Under the pieces are notes generated by a model. That model did no database searches. It was not told the DNA's origin and worked only from the letters and a program-made list of their open reading frames with translations. A stretch of 64,000 bases of DNA from Nonomuraea candida (GTDB taxonomy: Bacteria; Actinomycetota; Actinomycetes; Streptosporangiales; Streptosporangiaceae): NCBI RefSeq assembly GCF_000725485.1, contig NZ_JOAG01000006.1, forward strand, positions 164,203-228,202, written 5' to 3'. Both the position numbers and the translations under genes were made by a program. Below are positions 49,491 through 55,921 of this stretch, one piece after another (the stretch's first letter is position 1; every line of letters begins with the position of its first letter).

Positions 49491-49514
49491 GGCCCCTGGC
49501 GCATCGCCAAGGGC
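49491..49514 (-). terminator. Intrinsic terminator between terminase and portal genes
   Basis: GGCCCTTGGCG-ATG-CGCCAGGGGCC on the - strand, followed by TTTTTTGTG. The best T-run of the late-operon hairpins; readthrough or antitermination must occur for portal expression. Confidence 0.8.
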
Positions 49515-49530
49515 CTCCATGTGAGGGGTG

Positions 49531-51117
49531 TCAGTAGCTGCGAAGGCGGGCCCGCTTGCGGATCTTCATCCGTCCGTCAGCGATGGCTTCCGCTCGGGCC
49601 TCATAGGCCAACACCGCCGCAATCGCGATGTCGATCTTCTTCCGGGAGCGCTTGGACTCCTTGCGGATGAGCAGTCCCTGGGGAACTTCGTACGTGACCG
49701 CGTTGCCGATGTGCCGGGCCATGTCCGGGTTGCCGTCGTGGCACACGTCCTCGGCCAGATGAGCGGCGGTGTGTAGCCGCTCGATCGCCTCGCACATCTG
49801 CTTGGCCCGGTTGGGGCTGAACTCGAAGACGATGTCCCGGCCGTCGCGGTCGGCCTCCTTGGTGTCCAGGGCCCACTGGCCCACAACGTTCTGCCAGTAG
49901 CTCGGATCGCAGAACGCCCACTCGACCTTGTAGGTGGCGAACGCTTCGCGCATCCGCTTGTCCACGAGCAGGGTGTCCACCTGCCAGTCGCGGCCGGGGA
50001 TGTGCGGGTCCTCGTCCAGGTGGATCAGGAACAGCTTGCCGTCCCTCAGGCGACAGCCCACGATCGCCGTGCTGTCGGAGTAGAGGGAGCCGTCGAAGCC
50101 CACGGCGATCTGGTCGCCCGGCCGGATCGGATCGTCGTCATCGCGCAGGCCGTCCCAGATAGGCCGGCCGATCCACTGATTCGCCGATTCCTGGATCTTG
50201 TTCAGATAGAAGCGGTACGCCTGCGCCTGGCTCGTACGCGGGTCCTGGATGGCGTCGATCAGACCCTGGATGTCCACCCAGTGCGAGTCGCCGTACGCCT
50301 GCCGCAGGCCCAGCTCAACGGCCTCGATGTCGTTGAGGTCGATCTCGTCGTTGTCGGCCTCGACACAGTCATAGAGCAGCCTGCCGTCAGGCTTCTTCAG
50401 GAACGCCTCATACGTCCGCTGCGCCACCGACTCTTCGTTCGGGTTGAACGCGTTGGTCGACTCGATGTAGCGCGAGCCCTGGCCGGCCGTCTTGCGGACG
50501 TTTCTGTCCAACACCTCGTAGACGCCGATGCCACCGTTGCTGGCGATCCAGTGATGCGTCTCGTCGCCGATCACGAACGACGGGCGGGCACCTTCCAGGC
50601 CACGGCTGGAGCTGGTGACAGGCTCAATCCGGCCGGGACGCCCGTTCCGGAACTGAATCCTTTCCTTCCCGATCTCGATCTCGTACTCGTCCTCTGCCGG
50701 CGAGTTCGCCAACATCCCCCTGACCATGTCGCGCGTGTTGGCGGTCTGGTCGATCGACGTGGCAGCGATCTGGATCAGCGGCAGTCCCACCGACTTGCCG
50801 ACCGGGAAGCCGTTATCGTCAAAGTGGCTGAACCGCGCCGGGCCGATGAACTCGATGATCGCCAGGGCGGCGAGGAGCGGGGTCTTTCCCCAACCCTTCG
50901 CGCGGCGAAGGCAGGCGGTGTCGTAGAGCCACTTCCCGCGCGAGTCGATCGCGTAGAGCCACAAGACGAACCGCTTTTGCTCGTTCGTCCAGACCCACGG
51001 CTGGCCGGCGTTCTCGCCGTCCGGTTGGACGATGTACGTCTCAGCCCAGCGGAGGATCGGATAGCCCAGGCTGCGCTTGGGGTGCGGTACGCCTTCGGGG
51101 AGGTTCCCGGTCTGTAT
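49531..51117 (-). CDS. Terminase large subunit, probable ATA start
   Basis: 528 aa if started at ATA 51117. Walker A is RRAKGWGKTPLLAAL, Walker B FVIGDETHHW; nuclease residues include VGFDGSLYSDSTAIVG and AFCDPSYWQN. The conserved N-terminal part (NLPEGVPHPKRSLGYPILRW and WVWTNEQKRFVLWLYAIDSR) lies upstream of the first TTG (50964), so the true start is earlier. The frame there has only ATA at the right distance (8-9 bases) from AAGGAGGTG. The alternative is a one-base error after GTG 51128. Confidence 0.85.
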   Translation of the reverse strand: MQTGNLPEGVPHPKRSLGYPILRWAETYIVQPDGENAGQPWVWTNEQKRFVLWLYAIDSRGKWLYDTACLRRAKGWGKTPLLAALAIIEFIGPARFSHFDDNGFPVGKSVGLPLIQIAATSIDQTANTRDMVRGMLANSPAEDEYEIEIGKERIQFRNGRPGRIEPVTSSSRGLEGARPSFVIGDETHHWIASNGGIGVYEVLDRNVRKTAGQGSRYIESTNAFNPNEESVAQRTYEAFLKKPDGRLLYDCVEADNDEIDLNDIEAVELGLRQAYGDSHWVDIQGLIDAIQDPRTSQAQAYRFYLNKIQESANQWIGRPIWDGLRDDDDPIRPGDQIAVGFDGSLYSDSTAIVGCRLRDGKLFLIHLDEDPHIPGRDWQVDTLLVDKRMREAFATYKVEWAFCDPSYWQNVVGQWALDTKEADRDGRDIVFEFSPNRAKQMCEAIERLHTAAHLAEDVCHDGNPDMARHIGNAVTYEVPQGLLIRKESKRSRKKIDIAIAAVLAYEARAEAIADGRMKIRKRARLRSY

Positions 51118-51136
51118 GGCCGGTCACCTCCTTCAG

Positions 51137-51565
51137 TTATGCGCCCCCGAGCTGCCGGTACAGGTCCATGTCGGCGACGTTCTCGGGGAGCCGGTCGGGC
51201 TTGTCGGAGCCCTTCGACTGGTCGTTGTTCTTGTTCATGCGAAGGCGCATGCGGTCGGTGACCGTCGCGCCGAGGAGGCTCTCGTTCTGCCTGATCTCCG
51301 CCAACGCGTTATGGCCGGGGCGGCGGTAGTACGCCTCAACCAAGGGCGCCAACATCTGGAGCCGCTGCCAGTCGGTCGCCTTGAACGACTCGGCCTGCTC
51401 GCTGTCCACCCAGGTGTCCCACCAGCGCTGCGTGGCCACGCTGTAGCCGTCGCGCTTGAACAGCTTCTTGAGCTTGCCGTCCACCTCTTCGCCTTCGAGG
51501 TGGCTCAGGTCCACGGCGTTGCGCCTGACGGCGTTCTCCTTGGGCGCGGGACCTCTCCCGGCCAC
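51137..51565 (-). CDS. Terminase small subunit (P27-like)
   Basis: 142 aa, GTG start. MAGRGPAPK is the classic start of P27-type subunits, followed by TQRWWDTWVDSEQAESFKAT, DWQRLQMLAPLVEAYYRR and a C terminus ending DMDLYRQLGG. It recognises the packaging site and works with the large subunit immediately downstream. Confidence 0.85.
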   Translation of the reverse strand: MAGRGPAPKENAVRRNAVDLSHLEGEEVDGKLKKLFKRDGYSVATQRWWDTWVDSEQAESFKATDWQRLQMLAPLVEAYYRRPGHNALAEIRQNESLLGATVTDRMRLRMNKNNDQSKGSDKPDRLPENVADMDLYRQLGGA

Positions 51566-51566
51566 C

Positions 51567-51710
51567 TCAGGACTCCTCGCTCGCCCCGTAGCGGGCGCGG
51601 TGAGAGCGGTGGCCTTCGGCGTCGTCGTGCGGCACCTCGACGTCCTTGGCCTTCGGCTTGCCCGCCTTCGCAGGCACCGCGGACTCGACCTTCGAGTGCT
51701 TTCCGGCCAT
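51567..51710 (-). CDS. Small basic/acidic protein before the terminase, 47 aa
   Basis: ATG 51710 with GGAGGTG 6 bases upstream. Lys/Ala/Pro-rich (HSKVESAVPAKAGKPKAKD) then acidic. Its stop abuts the small-terminase start. The leader carries the ACTTCTTTCT motif on the - strand (51732-51741). Confidence 0.6.
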   Translation of the reverse strand: MAGKHSKVESAVPAKAGKPKAKDVEVPHDDAEGHRSHRARYGASEES

Positions 51711-51939
51711 GCACATCACCTCCGGTGTAGAAGAAAGAAGTAAGGCGCGCGGAACCCGCCCTCACGCGCGCCGTGCCAGCCCCACCGGCTCGAAGCCCGG
51801 TTCTCGCTGGCAGCCCAACTGGCCAGGTCTATTGACCTGCATCGATAGCCATGAGTATCCAGTGGTTACGTTGCGTATGCATTGAGGTGGCAATCACAGA
51901 GGTGAGCCAATCGCGCCTCAGTTAGGAGATCGCAAACCC

Positions 51940-52122
51940 ATGCGTCGCTTCTCAGTCGGCCTTGCCGCCGCCGCGCTTGCCACCATCGGCATGCAGACCC
52001 CCGCGCCCGCTCGGGCCGGGGTCGTCGATGATGCGCTTGGCTGCCTGATCAATATCCCCATCCTCAGCCCCAACTCCGCCGAGACTTGTCTTGTGGATGC
52101 GAACGCGAACCTGAACGTATGA
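51940..52122 (+). CDS. Secreted mini-protein on the opposite strand to the late genes
   Basis: 60 aa, ATG with TAGGAG 11 bases upstream. MRRFSVGLAAAALATIGMQT with a PAPARAG cleavage-like site is a signal peptide; the mature part (about 34 aa) has two Cys (LGCLINIPILSPN and ETCLVDANANLNV). The pattern of short, hydrophobic and Asn-rich with two Cys recalls mini-chaplin-like surface proteins (tentative). Its own orientation suggests expression in the lysogen. Confidence 0.6.
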   Translation: MRRFSVGLAAAALATIGMQTPAPARAGVVDDALGCLINIPILSPNSAETCLVDANANLNV

Positions 52123-52155
52123 GGCACGGAGCGCTGGGTGTATACGTGTAGGCCG

Positions 52156-52950
52156 TTAGGCCCAGTAGCCGTAGCCGACGATGCTGCTCGATCGGGGTAC
52201 GCGGGCCACTGCGTTGCTGTGGTTGCCCTCGATGGCCACGATCGAGCCGTTGGCGTTGACCTTCTCGACGATGCCGACGTGGTCGATGCCGGAGCGGCTC
52301 TTGCCGCCAGACCAGTCGTAGAAGACCAGAGCACCGACCTTCGGCTTGGTGCCCCACTTGCCCTTGGCCGCGTACCAGTTGGCCCAGCCGACCGTCCAAG
52401 CCTCTGTGCCGGTCTTGGAGCGGACGCCGGCCTCCTCAGCCGCCCAGGAGATGAAGATGGCGCACCAGGCCACAGAGAGGAACTCAGAGCCCTTGTCGAT
52501 GTCGTAGGCGTACCACCGGGTGTACTTGTTCGGCCGACCCGAGGTGCCGATCTCGCCTCGGGCGATCTTCAGGACGTTGGCAACCTGGGTTGCCGAAGAC
52601 GGGGGCTTCGGCTTGGGCTTCGGGGTCGGCTTAACCGTCGGCTTGGCCGAGGCCGTGGGCTTGGGGGTGGCCGTCTTAGACGGCGTCGCCTTCGGCGTCG
52701 GCTTGGTAGTCGTCGTAGCAGAAGTAGTTGGAGATGCAGACTTCCGTGGAGCAGACCCCTTCGGGATCTTCCCAGCGGACGCAGTTGAGCGCGAAGGTGT
52801 CGGTGTCTTCGACGGAGTGGGCCAGCTCGTCGTAGGGGTCAGGGCCACGCTCGACGAGCGACTCGAAGGCGGCGCGATCGTCCAGGAAGCAAGGAGTGGT
52901 ACAAGAGCCGCAGTAGCCGCTAGGGCCACAGTTCGGCCGGAAACGTTCAT
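52156..52950 (-). CDS. Secreted CHAP-domain hydrolase
   Basis: 264 aa. Signal peptide (RTVALAATAALVPLLASW), Thr/Pro/Ser/Lys-rich linker (about 35-125) and a CHAP domain: VAWCAIFISWAAEEAG (Cys), VGALVFYDWSG, IDHVGIVEKVN (His), IVAIEGNHSN (Asn). It should cut peptidoglycan outside the cell. Residues 1 to about 90 share DNA with another open frame on the same strand (52676-52957). Second lysin-type gene of the prophage, here with a signal peptide. Confidence 0.8.
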   Translation of the reverse strand: MNVSGRTVALAATAALVPLLASWTIAPPSSRSSSVALTPTTSWPTPSKTPTPSRSTASAGKIPKGSAPRKSASPTTSATTTTKPTPKATPSKTATPKPTASAKPTVKPTPKPKPKPPSSATQVANVLKIARGEIGTSGRPNKYTRWYAYDIDKGSEFLSVAWCAIFISWAAEEAGVRSKTGTEAWTVGWANWYAAKGKWGTKPKVGALVFYDWSGGKSRSGIDHVGIVEKVNANGSIVAIEGNHSNAVARVPRSSSIVGYGYWA

Positions 52951-52957
52951 CTCTCAT
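52676..52957 (-). CDS. Possible overprinted Cys-rich acidic protein, 93 aa
   Basis: Starts ATG 52957, overlapping the HNH stop in ATGA, and fully overlaps the CHAP gene in a different frame. Codon third positions here are almost all C/G, whereas the CHAP frame in the same bases is mixed, so this frame seems to be the one shaping composition. The product reads PNCGPSGYCGSCTTPCFLDD, and SNYFCYDDYQADAEGD near the end. No known family. Confidence 0.45.
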   Translation of the reverse strand: MRDERFRPNCGPSGYCGSCTTPCFLDDRAAFESLVERGPDPYDELAHSVEDTDTFALNCVRWEDPEGVCSTEVCISNYFCYDDYQADAEGDAV

Positions 52958-53286
52958 CGGTGACGCGCCCTCCCCCGCGCGGCCTCCTTCCGAGACTTGG
53001 ATTCGTGACAGATGGGACAGATGCAGGCGAGGTTGGACAGGTCCCAGGAGCCGCCTTCGGCGACTGGGGTCACGTGGTCAACAATCCGACCGGGGCTGCC
53101 GCAGACGTAGCAGCGCTCACGGTCCCGCTTGCGCACCTTGCGCATCAGCGTCGCGGCGTTCGATGGCCGCGTCTGGTTCCTGGGGCTGGTGACTGACCAG
53201 GGCACGTAGTGCTCTGGGCACCGACCCTGATTGGTTGCCGGCCGCCGGCAACCCGACTCCAGGCACTTCTTGGGTGCTCTTGGCAA
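52954..53286 (-). CDS. HNH endonuclease (terminase-associated)
   Basis: 110 aa from TTG 53286 (GGAGG 5 bases upstream). CLESGCRRPATNQGRCPEHY forms one zinc knuckle; CYVCGSPGRIVDHVTPVAEG, then DLSNLACICPICHESKS is the HNH core. HNH proteins beside terminases in cos phages are needed for cos cutting, so this supports a cos-type genome. It lies directly after the repeat-rich spacer. Confidence 0.88.
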   Translation of the reverse strand: MPRAPKKCLESGCRRPATNQGRCPEHYVPWSVTSPRNQTRPSNAATLMRKVRKRDRERCYVCGSPGRIVDHVTPVAEGGSWDLSNLACICPICHESKSRKEAARGRARHR

Positions 53287-53711
53287 CCTCACCTCCTGAG
53301 TCGGAGACGGAAGGAGGTGATCTGGGGGAGAAAGAAGTAAGAACCTGGTAGGTCACCTTCTCGGATCGGCCTGGAGGCCGATCCTCTGGTAGGTCAGTAG
53401 GTAAGACCAGGTAGGTAACTTCCTGAACCCTGTCGGGTTCAGTACTAGGTAGGTAAACCAGGTACCCCCTGTAGTCCCCCCAAGATCGGGGGACCCAGGA
53501 CCCCAAGGGTGGACAATCCATCGACGTCCGGAACGAAGGTTGGGCGAGGGCCGAGAGCACGCTTGCGTTGCTGCGCTACTCTCTGGGCCCCTTCCCACCT
53601 CTATAAAGTGCGGACAATCCGGGAACTGTCCGCGCGCACGGAAAGACCCCTCCCGATCTCTCCCTCGCACCTGTGTATAGGGCGGCGCTTCCCGGATCGT
53701 CCGGCCTGCCG
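53287..53711. other. Candidate cos/packaging region with direct repeats and hairpins
   Basis: 425 bases without a gene. Direct repeats of GGTAGGT(A/C)A occur at 53345-53355, 53386-53396, 53408-53418 and 53446-53457, with shorter partial copies. Hairpins: GGATCGGCC/GGCCGATCC (53363-53384), CTGAACCC/GGGTTCAG (53423-53441) and GTGCGGACA/TGTCCGCGCGCAC (53609-53639). Position before HNH and terminase genes suggests cos and terminase-binding sites. Confidence 0.55.
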
Positions 53712-54974
53712 TTATCCGCCGAGTACGTAATCGCGGACGGCTGCGAGGGCCTCTCTCACCTGGGCGTCAGTGGCCTGGGTGTAGTGCTCGGTCGTCACGG
53801 TCTCTCCCGCGTGACCCAGGACCTTCATGATGACGTAGGGGGGAATGCCGAGCCTGTTGGCGGCGATGTTCGCCCACGAACGGCGCAGGGTGCGAACTCC
53901 GTCGATCTTTGCCCCTGAGCGACCGGCCCATTTGTTGATCTGCCCGAGCACACTGCACGGCCGAATCACCTTGCCCGGATGCCAATCCTGGGAGGTGCGG
54001 TAGCGCCTGGAGGTGAAAATCCAGTCGTCATGCCATTCGGGGTAGTGCTCGGCCTTGTGGTCGTTCTGGTGCTTCTGGTGATCCTCCAGCGCTTGCACAA
54101 CGTAGGGGTCGAGCAGCGCGATACGGGACTCCCCGCTTTTCGGCGTGGGGTTGACCTGGACCTGCCCTCCCGAGAGCGCGATGGTCTCCTGGATGAGCGC
54201 AGCGGAGATTTCCGGGCTGAGGTCAGTTCGCTCCCAGGCCATCCCCAGCGACTCGCCTCTGCGGAACGCCTGGAAGAAGGTGGTGATGAAGTAGGCGTGG
54301 TAGGGGTAGGGCATGAACTCGATGAAGTCCATCACCTGATCGCGGGTGAGCACGGGGCCGCTGCCGACAGCCCCTTTGATCATCGCCGACTTCCAATCTT
54401 CGGGCCCGGACTGTTGCACGGCCACGCTCGCGCGCCAGTCGGTGGCCTTGGCAGTGAAGCGACTCAGCAGGCGCTTGACGCTGATGCCGGTACAGGGGTT
54501 CTTGATGGGCACGCCTTTGGTCACCGCATATACGAACGTCCCCGACACCAGATTCACGAGAGCTTCCATGTAGGAGCGGCTGTAGGGCTTGCCGGTCTCC
54601 TTGATGCGCTGTTCGCAGCGCTGCATCACCATGGTCTCGATGTGGCCCTTGTCGATATCCATGAGGGGCATGTCGAGTAGCCATTCGGGCAAACGGGTCG
54701 TTTGGTAGTAGTAGGAGTTCTGCGTGCCGTTGGCGTAAGAGGCTTCGGCAAGTCGTTTGGTCAGAACGTCACGTAGGGACGCAGTGGTCTCAACAGTCAA
54801 TGTGCCGATGCTGGCGTTGTACTTGATCTGCTCCAGGTAGGCTTCCTGCTCGGTTTCAAATCCGGCTTTACCTGGGCGCACCTTCTCCCCCGTGACGGGG
54901 TCGAGGCGGGGTGGGGCTTGGAACCGCCAGCGGGTGCCGTTGGCGGTCTCATAGGGGCTGATGGTTCCCAGCAT
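53712..54974 (-). CDS. Tyrosine recombinase (phage integrase)
   Basis: 420 aa from ATG 54974 with GGAG upstream. N-terminal arm-binding part (ISPYETANGTRWRFQAPPRL). Catalytic positions: Arg in FQAFRRGESLGM, Lys in TPKSGESRIALLD, RTLRRSWANIAANRLG at box II, LGH, and the nucleophile Tyr in TEHYTQ. The usual first His of box II (HxLR) is Arg here. It lies 115 bases from the host junction, so it mediates integration at the sugar-binding gene. Confidence 0.92.
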   Translation of the reverse strand: MLGTISPYETANGTRWRFQAPPRLDPVTGEKVRPGKAGFETEQEAYLEQIKYNASIGTLTVETTASLRDVLTKRLAEASYANGTQNSYYYQTTRLPEWLLDMPLMDIDKGHIETMVMQRCEQRIKETGKPYSRSYMEALVNLVSGTFVYAVTKGVPIKNPCTGISVKRLLSRFTAKATDWRASVAVQQSGPEDWKSAMIKGAVGSGPVLTRDQVMDFIEFMPYPYHAYFITTFFQAFRRGESLGMAWERTDLSPEISAALIQETIALSGGQVQVNPTPKSGESRIALLDPYVVQALEDHQKHQNDHKAEHYPEWHDDWIFTSRRYRTSQDWHPGKVIRPCSVLGQINKWAGRSGAKIDGVRTLRRSWANIAANRLGIPPYVIMKVLGHAGETVTTEHYTQATDAQVREALAAVRDYVLGG

Positions 54975-55860
54975 GATCGTCACACTCCGTTGCCAGCCCT
55001 TGAGCCCTCTGCGCAAGGTCATGCACACCGTTGCACATGGGACTTCTCGGACATGTAGTACCAACTGGGACGATCTTAGCATTCGGCCTAATGTCGGGGT
55101 TGGACTGGATGAGCTGCTCGGTGACCTGCTGCCCCTTCTCGCGGGCGAACTCGCCGGTCTGCTCGAAGGAGATCGTGATGCCGGGGGCCTTCTCCTTGAC
55201 CCGGTCCTTGAAGCCGTTCGTGCGCTCGGTGGTGACGTTGTTGCCGGGGGCGCCGAGCAGGATGGCCACCTTGCCCTTGCCGGACAGCGCCTCGATCATC
55301 CGGTCGGCGGCGCGCTTTCCCTGCTCGTAGAAGTCGGAGCCGATGAAGGTGAGGTAGTCGCTGCACGGCTTGGCGTTGATCTTGCGGTCGACCGTGATGA
55401 TGGGGATCTTCTTGGCGGCGGCCTGCTGGAGCACCGGCTCCCAGCCGTCGGAGTTGAGCGGCGCGATGACCAGGAGCCGCACGCCCTGGGCGATGAGCTG
55501 CTGCACGTCGGTGATCTGCTTGGAGAACTGCGACTGGGCGTTGGTGACCTTCAGGTTGGTGATGCCCAGCCTGGCGGCCTCGTCCTTGATCGACTTGGTC
55601 TCGGCGATGCGGAACGGGTTGGCCTCCTTCTCCGACTGGGAGAAGCCGACCGTGGCCGTCTTGAGGTCGAACTTCGTGCCGCCGAACTGCTGCAGCGTGC
55701 ACGTGGGGCCGGAGCCGCCGGCGCTCGGGGTCTGCACGACCTGCTGCCCGGCCGTGCCGGTGGCGGCGGGCGCGGCCTGCGGCTCCTCGGCCCTGGCGCA
55801 CGCGGCCGCGGTGAGGAGGACGGCCAGCGCCAGCGCGGCCGTCCGGATGCGGGGGGTCAT
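54949..55860 (-). pseudogene. Sugar ABC transporter substrate-binding lipoprotein, truncated by the prophage
   Basis: About 257 host-derived residues. Lipoprotein signal with LTAAAC lipobox; YtfQ-like pattern (TVGFSQSEKEANPFRIAETK, LLVIAPLNSDGWEPVLQQAA, IPIITVDR, YLTFIGSDFYEQGKRAADRM). After QSNPDI, where the family normally continues with a hinge strand and NDTMALG-like motif, the frame enters phage DNA and adds 46 unrelated residues. The C-terminal lobe is missing, so it cannot bind sugar normally. The missing end should lie beyond the left prophage end. Confidence 0.88.
54975..55095. other. Right attachment region of the prophage
   Basis: The bases between the integrase start and the point near 55089 where the host reading frame loses coherence must hold one att site. 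TGCACA occurs twice (55022-55027 and 55032-55037) and may be an arm site. The exact core cannot be set without the left junction. Confidence 0.55.
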
Positions 55861-55921
55861 CGCGGGTCCTTCCTCTCAGGTGCGGCGCCCCGGGCCACGC
55901 GGGCCCGGGGCGCGGCGGTGC

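Larger units (their letters stand above)
1..55089. mobile_element. Integrated siphophage (prophage), left end outside window
   Basis: A full phage complement is visible: replication genes on the + strand at the left, regulatory genes in the middle, a complete - strand head/tail/lysis operon at 29.4-53.3 kb, and a tyrosine integrase at the right edge. The right boundary is inferred at about 55,089. There a host lipoprotein reading frame loses its family pattern and its C/G-rich third positions. The left boundary is not in the window because the first base is already inside a phage gene. The long non-contractile tail module (tape measure, tube, frameshifted chaperones) indicates siphovirus morphology. 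Confidence 0.93.
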
